DNA of 39,920 bases from the NCBI GenBank assembly GCA_028288085.1, contig JAQBOK010000235.1, positions 1 through 39,920 of the forward strand, given 5' to 3'. Of the stretch, positions 30,997 to 39,728 are shown in pieces. Each line of letters begins with the position of its first letter. Position 1 is the stretch's first letter. The notes beneath the pieces are model-generated. The model ran no database searches. It worked only from the letters and a program-made list of their open reading frames with translations, and was not told where the DNA came from. The translations under genes and the position numbers were made by a program. This DNA comes from Mucilaginibacter sp. (lineage in GTDB: Bacteria > Bacteroidota > Bacteroidia > Sphingobacteriales > Sphingobacteriaceae).

Positions 30997-33900
30997 TTAA
31001 AATTTAACATTTATATTAAATAAATACTGACGGTTGTTGGGATATTTAAAATCGGCTACCCCTGGTGTCACAAAACTGGCCTGTGTAATAGTAGTCTGCG
31101 GGTCCTGGCCAATGTATCGTGTAAAGGTGTATACATTATCAGCGCTTAATGAGAGATCAACACTTTCCAGCTTTAATCTTTTTATAAACGTTTTAGGAAG
31201 CGAATAGCCAAGTGTTATATTTCTAATATTAATGTAGCTACCATTTTTAAGATATCTTGAAGATGGATCTGTAGAGTTTGCTGCATTTTGCGGACTTGGA
31301 TCAGTTGCAATATCACCAGGTTTTGTCCATACTACGGTTCCTTTTGGTGCAACTATCTGGTTAAGGTATGGCTCATGCCCGTCATTCATTACTTCAGTAA
31401 GATTGGCGCTATATACCTTATTACCGTAGAGATAGTAAGCATTTATTCTCAGAAATACATTTTTGTATTTAAATTCGTTATTAAAGCCTCCCTGAAATTT
31501 CGGTAGCGCCGAACCCTGCTCTTCAAATGTGGCTGATGCATAATCAGAAGTAACTGAGCGCACCACATTTCCTTTGGCATCTTTGCTTAAAACTTCCCAT
31601 TGCGGAGCTCCTGTCTGTACATTTACACCTGCCCATTTTGGCATGTAAAATTCATAAAGATCTCCGCCATTCCTGTAGATCTGCGAAACTGCATCTTCAC
31701 CGGTTGAAATAACAGTTGCGGGGAAACTTTGCAGTTTATTGTTATTAAAGTTGATATTAAAATCTGTTATCCACTGGAAATCCTTGCTGCGGATATTTGT
31801 ACTGCTGATAGCAAGTTCCAAACCATTGTTAAGTACCTGGCCTGTATTTTCCCATTTCGTTTCAAATCCAACAGATAATGGCTGGGCAACCTGTAAAAGC
31901 AGGTTTTTAGTTACGTTATGATAAACATCAACTGTTATATTTATGCGTTTAAATAGGCCTATATCAAAACCCAGATCTGTTTGATACTTACTTTCCCATG
32001 TTAGTTTAGGGTTTTCTAATTGGGATGGTGTTGCACCCACCGCTGAATTATATTGGGTTGAAAGCGAATATAAACCTAAATACCTGCCGGCGCCTATATC
32101 CTGAGTACCTGTTATACCATAGCTTAAGCGCAGCTTTAAATTATCAATGGTATGATTGTCCTTTAAAAAATCTTCGTTACTGGCCAGCCATGCACCCGAT
32201 ATTGATGGAAACGATGCATACTTATTACCCGGAGGGAAAGCTGATGATCCATCAATTCTGTAAGAACCGCTTAAAAAGTAACGGTTTTTATAACTATAGT
32301 TTACCTGTGACAAGTAGGATAATATTGATGGGCTATCAGGGTACCCATTTACTGTCTGGCTGTTAGCAACAACATCCAACACATTTAAACCCACGGGCAG
32401 GCCCTTTCCCGAGGCTCCGGTGTATTGTGTGGTACCTCCTTCAAAAGCCATACCCGCTATGCCGCTAATGGAATGATCGCCAAACTGGAAATCAAATTTA
32501 AAAAGATCATTTGATAAACCTCCGTAATTAAAAACGTCCTGTTCATTTATGTAACCTGTTCCATGATATTGGCCTTCCGCGAGCGGGCTGTAAAATGTGG
32601 TACCTGTTGAGTACGCTGCAGACAATCTGTTGGAGCTGTTAAATGATAGCCAACTGGTAATTGGCAAATTAAGTCCAAGGTCGTAGTTAACATCAAAATT
32701 CTTGAAAGGGTGATTTGAGTTTTCAATAGTGTTCAGGGGATTGGTTTTATCCCTCGACCACCATTTAAAAGTTGAATTGCCATCAACATAAATAGGATTA
32801 TGGTTGGCATCATAAGGGTTATCCCATGGTAAATTCAGGTAAGCATAATAAATATCATTGTAATCATAACTTTTACCTTGTGTACCGCTGATGTTTATGT
32901 TGTTGGTAAGCGTTATTTTATCGGTAAAGTGATAGGTGGAATTGGCTCTTAAGTTAACCCGTTTGTAATCGGTATTAACAAAGGTTCCTCCTTCATCGTA
33001 ATAACTTAAACCAAAATAATAGTCATTTTTAGCGGTTTTACCTGTGGCTGAAAAATAGTAATTCTGTACTGGTGCAGGCCTGAATAATGTGGTTAACCAA
33101 TTAGTATTGGTATTAAGTATGGATAGCGGACGTTCTGATTGGAATTTAAACAGATCAATAACATAAGAGTTATCGGTTGCTCCGGGTATATAATCGCGAT
33201 ACAGTTGCTTTTGATTTTCATATAGTTCACTGCTATTCATCATTTGCATTGATCCGAAATCAGCATCCCTGAAACCAGTAGCCGTTTTAAATTCATAATG
33301 TGTTTGCTGATCCTTTGCTTTTTTTGTTGTTACAATAATTACTCCGCCATTGGCCTGCGAGCCATAAATAGCTGTAGCGCCGGCATCTTTCAATACGGTA
33401 ATGCTTTCAACATCATTGGGGTCATAATTACCTCCGATAATGCCGTCGACCACAAAAAGCGGACTTTGCGTTGCATTTACAGAGGAGACACCTCTTAACC
33501 TAATCTCGGATGAACTCCCGGGTGCGCCCGACGAATTAACAACCTGCAAACCGGCCACTTTGCCCTGCAGCATTGCTCCCACATCGTTTGAAGTTACATC
33601 TTTCAGCTTATCGGCCGAGACTACAGTAATAGCACTTGTGAGTTCGCTTTTCTTTTTGTTTGAATAACCGGTTACTACAACTTCGCCCAATTGTTTGTTA
33701 TCCTCATCAAGCCCGATATTAATTTTGATCTGATCGCTGCTGATACTTACATCTTTGGGAATGTAGCCCATTGAGCGGGTTTCAATTATAACCACACCAG
33801 GGGGAAGAGTGATTGTGAATAAACCGTCGGGGCCGGAAGCAGCACCTTTATTTGTGCCTTTAATTGAAATAACCACGCCCGGCAGGGGAGAGCCATCTTT

Positions 33901-34002
33901 TGAGGATGTAACCTTTCCTTTTAATACTCTGGTTTGAGCATACAGGTTACAACAGCTGACTACGAAGAAAAGAAAGAGTAGGAATTTTTTCAAATTAAAC
34001 AT
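30997..34002 (-). CDS. SusC/RagA-family TonB-dependent outer-membrane transporter
   Basis: A 1001-residue outer-membrane importer. A signal peptide (MFNLKKFLLFLFFVV, cut after LYAQ at 23) is followed by a carboxypeptidase-regulatory-like domain (about 27-105, DGLFTI), a TonB-box-like stretch LGEVVVTGYS, the plug (about 115-230, with SAITVVSADKL, LRGVSSVNATQSPLFVVDG, VLKDAGATAIYG) and a 22-strand barrel ending in aromatic NVKF. These are classic SusC/RagA features. It pairs with SusD 8 nt downstream and heads the second PUL transcript. A promoter element and a palindromic operator lie about 200-230 nt upstream. It takes in oligosaccharides using TonB energy. Confidence 0.96.
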   Translation of the reverse strand: MFNLKKFLLFLFFVVSCCNLYAQTRVLKGKVTSSKDGSPLPGVVISIKGTNKGAASGPDGLFTITLPPGVVIIETRSMGYIPKDVSISSDQIKINIGLDEDNKQLGEVVVTGYSNKKKSELTSAITVVSADKLKDVTSNDVGAMLQGKVAGLQVVNSSGAPGSSSEIRLRGVSSVNATQSPLFVVDGIIGGNYDPNDVESITVLKDAGATAIYGSQANGGVIIVTTKKAKDQQTHYEFKTATGFRDADFGSMQMMNSSELYENQKQLYRDYIPGATDNSYVIDLFKFQSERPLSILNTNTNWLTTLFRPAPVQNYYFSATGKTAKNDYYFGLSYYDEGGTFVNTDYKRVNLRANSTYHFTDKITLTNNINISGTQGKSYDYNDIYYAYLNLPWDNPYDANHNPIYVDGNSTFKWWSRDKTNPLNTIENSNHPFKNFDVNYDLGLNLPITSWLSFNSSNRLSAAYSTGTTFYSPLAEGQYHGTGYINEQDVFNYGGLSNDLFKFDFQFGDHSISGIAGMAFEGGTTQYTGASGKGLPVGLNVLDVVANSQTVNGYPDSPSILSYLSQVNYSYKNRYFLSGSYRIDGSSAFPPGNKYASFPSISGAWLASNEDFLKDNHTIDNLKLRLSYGITGTQDIGAGRYLGLYSLSTQYNSAVGATPSQLENPKLTWESKYQTDLGFDIGLFKRINITVDVYHNVTKNLLLQVAQPLSVGFETKWENTGQVLNNGLELAISSTNIRSKDFQWITDFNINFNNNKLQSFPATVISTGEDAVSQIYRNGGDLYEFYMPKWAGVNVQTGAPQWEVLSKDAKGNVVRSVTSDYASATFEEQGSALPKFQGGFNNEFKYKNVFLRINAYYLYGNKVYSANLTEVMNDGHEPYLNQIVAPKGTVVWTKPGDIATDPSPQNAANSTDPSSRYLKNGSYINIRNITLGYSLPKTFIKRLKLESVDLSLSADNVYTFTRYIGQDPQTTITQASFVTPGVADFKYPNNRQYLFNINVKF

Positions 34003-34198
34003 AGTTTGATTTTTAATGGATTGTTAATAGATAAGTTCATATAGTTTTAGCGTTGGAATGTTTATTTTAAAATCAGTCAGAATACACCCTCTAACTTTAT
34101 GGATAAAGGAATTATAAATTGAATGTGTTCGGATACGCAGAATTTTAAATTGCTATATCTACTCACTTGTTTTATTTATAGTGCTTTAAATCATTAAA

Positions 34199-34206
34199 TC
34201 AAATAT
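34199..34206 (-). promoter_or_regulatory. Candidate -7 element of the susC promoter
   Basis: Read on the - strand this is TATATTTG, matching the Bacteroidota -7 consensus TAnnTTTG. No clear TTTG lies about 19 bp upstream; instead the palindromic operator occupies that -33 region. This would suit repression, or activation at a weak promoter. Confidence 0.45.
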
Positions 34207-34220
34207 ATAAAATTTATTTG

Positions 34221-34232
34221 CGTGTCCGTACA
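34221..34232. promoter_or_regulatory. Operator candidate A, GTGTCCGTACAC
   Basis: A 12-bp near palindrome that differs by one base from the perfect form GTGTCCGGACAC. The same motif recurs at 36525-36536 with shared flanks (TTGC before, A after, same orientation). The central CG is usual for LacI-family sites. It covers the expected -33 region of the susC promoter. The LacI-type gene at 36592-37695 is the natural binding partner. Confidence 0.6.
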
Positions 34233-34285
34233 CATTATTAAAAATAATTTTAAAAAATGAATAAGATTTACCATTATTTTAAATT

Positions 34286-34314
34286 ATAGTACATTTTTTT
34301 GAAAAAAGTACTAT
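34286..34314. terminator. Hairpin between importer gene and susC promoter
   Basis: ATAGTAC (34286-34292) and GTACTAT (34308-34314) are perfect 7-bp arms; inside them a T run faces an A run that extends the stem. It lies upstream of the susC promoter and may end the preceding importer transcript. It is weak because of its distance (225 nt) from the importer stop. Confidence 0.35.
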
Positions 34315-34538
34315 CAAAATGACTTGAATTTTGAATTGGTCTTAAATAATTGACGTGATTGTGGATATTTAACTACAAAATGAAGATTTACCGAAATGTT
34401 GACATGTTTTTTCATCAAATGGGTAGAATTTAGATGAAAACTTATTGAAGCAATAGATATCGCCTTATTTTAATGAAATTAATCGCTGATTTTTTCTTTA
34501 GACCTATTATTAGTGGGTGCTCCGCATTTATGGCGAAA

Positions 34539-35813
34539 TTATTTACCTTTTTTGTAGCCCGAAATAGAGAAGTATAAGATAAATAAATAAATAGGTATCA
34601 AAATCAAATAAGCCTGGTGTGCCGAAAATACATCCACCAGCCTGCCATACAACAGGGGGATCAATGCGCCCCCGGCAATGCCCATTACCAATAGGGACGA
34701 TCCAATTTTGGTAAATCTTCCTAAGCCTGATAAAGCAAGGGGCCATATAGCGGGCCACATTAATGAATTAGCCAATCCCAAAAGCGCAATGCACAGAACA
34801 GAAGTGTAACCGTGAGTTATTAAGGCAAGAGTAGCCAGGATTACACCTAAAACGGCCGATATCACAAGAGCTTTTTGTTGCTCGAGGTATTTTGGGATAC
34901 ATACGATACCAATAATATAGCCTATGATCATTGATATAAGGGTGCAGGTAGTGAAAAATTTAGCCGTTGATAACGGTATATGCTGCGAAGCTCCATAGCT
35001 AATAATCGAATCGCCTGCTAAAACCTCGGCGCCGACATATAAAAACAGCGTGATAACGCCTAATATTAAATGTGAGAAATGAAAAATACTGCTTTTGCCT
35101 GTGTTTGCAAGCATAATTGTATCATCCTCCCGATCTGTATCAATCTCGGGCAGCGAAGAGAAGTAAATTAATACCGCCAATAAAACCAGCACAACAACAA
35201 TAATGCTATAAGGGAATATAACACGGGTAGCCAGCATATTTAACTCCAGATTTTTTTGTATCAGGCTCATAGTGCTTAGCCTTGCCGTTAACTGGTCGAT
35301 GTTCTTTAAAGCAATGGCGCCTAAAACTATTGGAGCCACAGCACCTGCAATTTTGTTACAGATACCCATTATGCTGATGCGTTTTGCAGCACTTTCTGCC
35401 GGACCTAATATAGTAATATAAGGATTTGAGGCAGTTTGTAGCACTGCGAGGCCAGTGCCCTGTACAAATAAACCTGTCAGAAAAAACAGGTAGGTACGTG
35501 TTATTGCCGCAGGTATAAAAATCATAGCGCCTGTTGCTATGATTAGCAATCCAATAGCCATTCCATTTTTAAAACCGAATTTTTTGAGTACCCAGGCAGC
35601 GGGTACCGCCATAAGCAGGTATGCAATATAAAATGCAAATGTTACAAAATAGGCTTCAAAATTATTTAGCTGGCAGGCTATCTTCAAATAGGGGATTAAC
35701 ACGCCGTTCATCCAGGTAACAAAACCAAATATGAAAAACAAGGCCCCTATTATAGCAATAGGACTAATTACTGTCTTCTCATTTTTTGCTGCAACATTCG
35801 TGGTTATCTCCAT
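34539..35813 (-). CDS. MFS sugar importer, FucP/NagP type
   Basis: A 424-residue inner-membrane sugar:proton symporter with about twelve spans. The ATG at 35813 is preferred (MEITTNVAAKNEKT). An upstream ATG at 35846 would add eleven residues and overlap the previous gene. Family signs are FFIFGFVTWMNGVLIPYLK in the first span, and VLQTASNPYITILGP (about residues 125-140), characteristic of the FucP/GluP/NagP group. NagP members import N-acetylglucosamine, FucP fucose, and GluP glucose or galactose. A deletion or partial loss is not seen. It is 25 nt after the CBM9-like gene. The neighbouring hexosamine genes favour an amino sugar or galactose as cargo. Confidence 0.88.
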   Translation of the reverse strand: MEITTNVAAKNEKTVISPIAIIGALFFIFGFVTWMNGVLIPYLKIACQLNNFEAYFVTFAFYIAYLLMAVPAAWVLKKFGFKNGMAIGLLIIATGAMIFIPAAITRTYLFFLTGLFVQGTGLAVLQTASNPYITILGPAESAAKRISIMGICNKIAGAVAPIVLGAIALKNIDQLTARLSTMSLIQKNLELNMLATRVIFPYSIIVVVLVLLAVLIYFSSLPEIDTDREDDTIMLANTGKSSIFHFSHLILGVITLFLYVGAEVLAGDSIISYGASQHIPLSTAKFFTTCTLISMIIGYIIGIVCIPKYLEQQKALVISAVLGVILATLALITHGYTSVLCIALLGLANSLMWPAIWPLALSGLGRFTKIGSSLLVMGIAGGALIPLLYGRLVDVFSAHQAYLILIPIYLFILYFSISGYKKGK

Positions 35814-35838
35814 TTTAAGTAGGTTTATTATGTAATGA

Positions 35839-36486
35839 TCATACAAAGCTTACCTGTCCAAAAAACTCAGGCTGGTGAAAATCAGGATGCGGGTTAATTA
35901 TGTTATTCCAGCTTAAAAAATGCGGAATTGGTAAATCATCACCGCATTTGTAAAAATTAACCCGGCACACGCTTCCGGTTAGGGATGATATACTGTTATA
36001 TTTAAATACAGAAAAAGGAATATTAAGGGTAAGTTCCCAGTTGATCAACGCTTTTTCATCAGCATCCGATGTTTTAATATAGCTATAACTCTTTATTCCT
36101 TGTATAATACTTCTGTCTATATTAATACGATCATTTTTTTTACTGCCATATCCAACTAATGCCGTACCCAGGCAATTAAATTCAAGATTATAATAATTAT
36201 CCTCATTACCAAAGGCAATAAATAATTCCACACAGCTATCCTTATAAACCGGATCGTTAATATTTCTATAGATGGCACTCAAATATTCTTCCCTTACCGA
36301 ATACTTCAAAAGAATACTATTATTAGTATAGGCCATTGAGAAAAAAACGTCAGGCTTATATCCGTCATTACTCCAAAGCAGGTTATTGATTTTATGCTGT
36401 TCCTCGTTACTAAGCAAGCAGGATAATTGTGTTAAGTTGGCATTTATTAAAACTTCAGGAAAGTAAGACGTTTTAAAATGCTGCAT
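35839..36486 (-). CDS. CBM9-like carbohydrate-binding protein without signal peptide
   Basis: A 215-residue protein resembling the CBM9-like beta sandwich often annotated carbohydrate-binding family 9-like. Typical segments are YKDSCVELFIAFG (about 80-93), YYNLEFNCLGT, and the closing CRVNFYKCGDDLPIPHFLSW and HQPEFFGQVSF. It has no signal peptide or lipobox, so it may act in the cytoplasm, unlike most relatives that are exported parts of larger enzymes. It is the first gene after the regulator, directly behind operator B and a consensus promoter, and is 25 nt from the importer gene. A role as a small-sugar binder or an enzyme-like accessory is possible; no catalytic residues are apparent. Confidence 0.68.
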   Translation of the reverse strand: MQHFKTSYFPEVLINANLTQLSCLLSNEEQHKINNLLWSNDGYKPDVFFSMAYTNNSILLKYSVREEYLSAIYRNINDPVYKDSCVELFIAFGNEDNYYNLEFNCLGTALVGYGSKKNDRINIDRSIIQGIKSYSYIKTSDADEKALINWELTLNIPFSVFKYNSISSLTGSVCRVNFYKCGDDLPIPHFLSWNNIINPHPDFHQPEFFGQVSFV

Positions 36487-36524
36487 TAACTGAATACTTG
36501 ATGGTGTTAATAAAAACGCATTGC

Positions 36525-36536
36525 GTGGCCGGACAC
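36525..36536. promoter_or_regulatory. Operator candidate B, GTGGCCGGACAC
   Basis: The second copy of the PUL operator motif: one base off the perfect palindrome GTGTCCGGACAC and identical to copy A over TTGCGTGnCCGnACACA. It shares its last base with the -7 element, so the transcription start should fall inside it. This placement predicts repression by a LacI-type protein. Confidence 0.65.
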
Positions 36537-36566
36537 AAATCTATAATTTATATTGATAAGTGCAAA
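36536..36566 (-). promoter_or_regulatory. Consensus Bacteroidota promoter of the CBM9-importer unit
   Basis: On the - strand a TTTG (36566-36563) and TAGATTTG (36543-36536) are separated by 19 bp, matching the TTTG-N19-TAnnTTTG consensus. It lies 50 nt before the CBM9-like gene start and abuts operator B. It is the best-formed promoter I see in the window. Confidence 0.7.
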
Positions 36567-36591
36567 TATTTGAGTTATCAATAATTTTTTA

Positions 36592-37695
36592 TTAGATGTT
36601 TTTAAAAAAAGTATCCGTTTCGTCAAGAAAGTAATTCAGATTTTCATTAGTGACAATGTCAAGGGGGAGATATTTAAGAATTGGCACTTCTTTTTTAAAT
36701 ACCAGGTGCTCTGCCAAATGATAAATACCCCAGTAACCTTGCCCTTTCGGGTTTTGATTGATCAGGAAGCTGATATTGCCTTTGTTAAGATAATGCAGGT
36801 TTGGGGGTATAAGGTCATACCCAATTAGTTTAATATTATTAATATGGCGTTGTTCCAAGTATTTGGCCACATCATAAGCCTGCGATGTAGTAACAAATAT
36901 TTGCTTAAGGTCTAATGTTTTTTCTATTACCTCATCAAGTTTTTTAATAAAACCCGATTGGCTCGATCTTTTTAATTCGACACGTAAAATATTATATTGA
37001 TGGTCAAGGTTGTTTTGAGTAAAATAGTTTCTGAAACCCTGTTCCTTTTTAACAAGGTGCTGCGCATTACTTATTTCTTCGTCAATATGTGCAATTAATA
37101 TTGAACATGGGTTTGGCTGTCCGTAATGAACCAGTTTACCTGCTACCATGCCGCTTTGGTAAGAGTCTTGTCCAATGTAACTCAACGGATCATAATCTGC
37201 TATTTGTGTATTAAATAGCACGAAAGGTATTTTTTCTTCGCGCCATTTTTCAAAAAAGGGAAGCGTTTCTTTATAATATATGGGGGATAATAAAATGCCA
37301 TCGGGTTTCTTTTGAGTGATCTCAGCCGCCTTAGCGATATAAGCATCTACACTTTGTGGATCAAAAACAAATTGCTCTACTGCAACACCATATTGTTTTA
37401 AATCCTGTTCGGCTTTTTCAATACCTAATTTGGGGGCCAGCCAAAATGCATCATAGCTATGGTCAGGCAACAGGGCAGCAAGATGATATTGCTTTTTGGA
37501 ACCCAGCATACGTGCCATTAAATTAGGTTCGTAATTGAGTTCTTTAACAATTTTTAAAACCCGGGCTTTTACATCTTCGGCCACTCTGCCACGATTGTGT
37601 ATCACCCTGTCAACTGTTCCGGTAGAAACATTGGCTTTTATGGCTATATCTTTTATTCGTACAATGGTGTTTTTTGAAACAGAAGTTTTTTTCAT
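36592..37695 (-). CDS. LacI-family transcriptional regulator of the PUL
   Basis: A 367-residue regulator from the ATG at 37695. The frame continues to 37755, but the extra 20 residues are hydrophobic and foreign to the family. Residues 13-60 are the LacI helix-turn-helix and hinge (RIKDIAIKANVSTGTVDRVI, then NYEPNLMARMLGS). Residues 65-360 are a periplasmic-binding-protein-like sugar sensor (DGILLSPIYY, SYIGQDSYQSGMVAGKL, IKLIGYDLIPPN). It probably binds the palindromes at 34221-34232 and 36525-36536. A sugar inducer released by the PUL would be its ligand. It lies 105 nt before the CBM9-like gene, with its own -7 element upstream. The TVDRV variant of the recognition helix differs from the usual TVSRV. 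Confidence 0.9.
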   Translation of the reverse strand: MKKTSVSKNTIVRIKDIAIKANVSTGTVDRVIHNRGRVAEDVKARVLKIVKELNYEPNLMARMLGSKKQYHLAALLPDHSYDAFWLAPKLGIEKAEQDLKQYGVAVEQFVFDPQSVDAYIAKAAEITQKKPDGILLSPIYYKETLPFFEKWREEKIPFVLFNTQIADYDPLSYIGQDSYQSGMVAGKLVHYGQPNPCSILIAHIDEEISNAQHLVKKEQGFRNYFTQNNLDHQYNILRVELKRSSQSGFIKKLDEVIEKTLDLKQIFVTTSQAYDVAKYLEQRHINNIKLIGYDLIPPNLHYLNKGNISFLINQNPKGQGYWGIYHLAEHLVFKKEVPILKYLPLDIVTNENLNYFLDETDTFFKNI

Positions 37696-38118
37696 TAGAG
37701 GAGGTAATACAAAATATCGCAAATATAAATTAATAATCTGTGTATGGATAAGCACACCAATGAAAAGTAATATAAAGGATTTTATTTATCAGATTTCCGT
37801 ATCCCCTCCAAAAAAAACTTTTGCGTTCAAAGAGTAAATGAACAATTGACGTATAAAACAACAAACGCGACCGCAAGATCAGCTTTTGTACTTCAAAGGT
37901 TACAACTTTCTGATCACTTTTCGGAAGATATTAGGCTTTTATCGGAGCTATTTGCATAGAATTAAGCTTTTTGAAAAAAGGCAGCGGAAGTTTATCCAAT
38001 CGTTTAATATTTATAAATTGCCTATATATAACAAGTCAACTTTAATAAGGGTAAACAACCCTGCAAGCAATACGTGGTTGAGCTTGAAAGACAAATAAAT
38101 AAGGTAACCAACATAGAG
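37696..38118. other. 423-bp divergent spacer between regulator and membrane esterase gene
   Basis: This holds the promoter region of the LacI-type gene (a -7 element is listed separately) and of the rightward esterase gene, for which I see no TAnnTTTG element. A 70-codon open frame (37886-38098) has a basic, Phe-rich, non-protein-like composition and is not supported. No operator copy is found here, so autoregulation through the same motif is not evident. Confidence 0.5.
37719..37727 (-). promoter_or_regulatory. Candidate -7 element of the LacI-type gene
   Basis: Read on the - strand this is TATATTTGC, a match to TAnnTTTGC, ending 23 nt before the preferred ATG. No TTTG is found 17-21 bp upstream. 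The short leader supports the start at 37695 rather than 37755. Confidence 0.4.
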
Positions 38119-39510
38119 ATGAGTAAAAACCTGTACATTTTTTTAATTGCTTTTTTGGGGCTAACAGCGGCCTCGGGCATATGGAACAGCATAATCAATT
38201 TACAGGTTGGGGCAGAAATTTATAAGCTCGACTCCTATGTCGCGTGGTTTTCAGTGTTGAATATCACTGCTTTTATAGGATCAATATTACTGTTGAAGTA
38301 TTATTATCATCATAACTACCGGTTTGTTTTTTTTACAGGAATAATTGCCGTTATGGCAAACCTTGGTTATATCACTGTGTTTTATACTATCTTATCGTCA
38401 GGCGGATTAAGAAGTTATTATATGCCCGCACTCGTTCTTGACTTATGTGCTGTTATTTTATATTCTGCAAGCCTTATATTTTCAAATACAAGAAAAAGAT
38501 ACTGGTTAAAACTGGTAGGAATTTGCGGGTTGGTGACTGGCCTCGTTTTAGTTTCGGCAATTATTGGACACTTGTATCCTAAAGATGTGCGCATTAATAG
38601 CATACTGGGAAAACTTGTGCAATGGAGCCCGATGGCCTGGTGCGTGGTTAATCTGCTGTTTATTTTGAATTTCCTGGGTGAGATCAGGACATTAAAGACC
38701 AAAAATGCGAATGTCCCCAGGCAGAGACCTTTAGAGAGTATACTTGGTTTAGCTGCGGTAATCGCTTTTGTCTTTACGATAGCAATAGGAACATTATTAG
38801 TAAACCAAAGTTATACGCAATTATTTTGGCGAAAAAATAATGCTGAACAGGCGCAGCAATTGGTTAAGTTAGCCGGAGGAGCCAGAACCTTTGTGGACAG
38901 GGAAGGAGACAGCCTGCATTATCTTTTAATTAAGCCGCAGGGTTATGATCAGCAAAAGAAGTATCCGTTAGTTGTGTGCCTGCCTTATGGTGGTTATGAG
39001 GCAGGGGCCGCCGAGTTACTGTCAACTGGTATCTGCAGAAGTACATACCCTGCATTTATTTTTGTACCCTATTGCCCGGAAGGTGAAGGCTGGGGCGGTA
39101 TTCCCGGGGTTCCTTCGCTGGATTCGCTGGTTTATGAAACCATTAGCGCGCTGGCTGAGCCGGGAATAGATGTAAAAAGACGTTACGTAACAGGAGTATC
39201 ACGAGGCGCGTATGGAACCTGGCAATTTATTTGTACCCGCCCTGATATGTTTGCCGCTGCAATGCCGGTTTCCGGGGGAGGCGATCCTAAACTTGCGTCG
39301 AAAATTGTTAATATACCCATTTGGGCTTTCCATGGCGCGAAAGACAGGAACGTTCCTGTCAGTGGTTCCCGGGATATGATTGCCGCGATAAAAAAAGCAG
39401 GTGGGCATCCGGAATATACGGAGTACCCGGAGGAAGCGCACAACATTTGGGACAAGGTTAGCGAAACGCCGGGTTTATGGAACTGGCTTTTTGCCCAGAA
39501 ACGTGAGTGA
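38119..39510 (+). CDS. Multi-span membrane protein fused to a serine esterase domain
   Basis: A 463-residue protein from the ATG at 38119; an ATG at 38074 would add a polar lead of 15 residues. Residues 1-230 contain about seven membrane spans (for example 5-19, 41-60, 68-92, 104-121, 130-150, 170-188, 207-228) with no family I recognise. Residues 245-463 are an alpha/beta hydrolase of the LpqC/feruloyl-esterase or dienelactone-hydrolase-like type: a strand YPLVVCLPYGG, the nucleophile elbow GVSRGAYG (Ser361), Asp409 in HGAKDRNVP and His441 in EEAHNIWD. The catalytic triad is complete. An odd number of spans would place the esterase outside the cytoplasmic membrane. It is monocistronic with a terminator just downstream. 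Substrate unknown. Confidence 0.78.
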   Translation: MSKNLYIFLIAFLGLTAASGIWNSIINLQVGAEIYKLDSYVAWFSVLNITAFIGSILLLKYYYHHNYRFVFFTGIIAVMANLGYITVFYTILSSGGLRSYYMPALVLDLCAVILYSASLIFSNTRKRYWLKLVGICGLVTGLVLVSAIIGHLYPKDVRINSILGKLVQWSPMAWCVVNLLFILNFLGEIRTLKTKNANVPRQRPLESILGLAAVIAFVFTIAIGTLLVNQSYTQLFWRKNNAEQAQQLVKLAGGARTFVDREGDSLHYLLIKPQGYDQQKKYPLVVCLPYGGYEAGAAELLSTGICRSTYPAFIFVPYCPEGEGWGGIPGVPSLDSLVYETISALAEPGIDVKRRYVTGVSRGAYGTWQFICTRPDMFAAAMPVSGGGDPKLASKIVNIPIWAFHGAKDRNVPVSGSRDMIAAIKKAGGHPEYTEYPEEAHNIWDKVSETPGLWNWLFAQKRE

Positions 39511-39557
39511 TAACATTTTACGGTTTAGCTTGGTAGTGTTATCAAGACACTGTAAAC

Positions 39558-39590
39558 AAAAAGTCTGATATTTTTCATACCAGGCTTTTT
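39558..39590 (+). terminator. Rho-independent terminator after the membrane esterase gene
   Basis: The arms AAAAAGTCTGATAT (39558-39571) and ATACCAGGCTTTTT (39577-39590) pair over 14 positions with one G-U pair and one mismatch, ending in a T run. It lies 48 nt after the esterase stop. Confidence 0.7.
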
Positions 39591-39728
39591 GCTCGATTCT
39601 AAATGTACTCCAAATGACACAAGTATCCAAACATTTTGTGGATGATGTACTGCTTTTAGGGTGTTTAATCGCATAAAGAGTGATAGGAGACGGGATGGAT
39701 ATTTCGGACGTTTTAAAGTTAATTGTAT

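Larger units (their letters stand above)
34003..34538. other. 536-bp spacer before susC
   Basis: This AT-rich region separates the importer gene and susC, both leftward. It contains a palindromic operator (34221-34232), a -7 element (34199-34206) and a hairpin (34286-34314), each listed separately. The leader between the promoter and the susC start is about 190 nt with no open frame I can support. The stretch 34315-34538 holds nothing else I can name. Confidence 0.55.

Noticed and set aside
37886-38098. A 70-codon frame before the membrane esterase gene
   Set aside because: Its product is rich in Phe, Tyr, Lys and Arg with no domain features, in an AT-rich spacer, and it overlaps the alternative esterase start.
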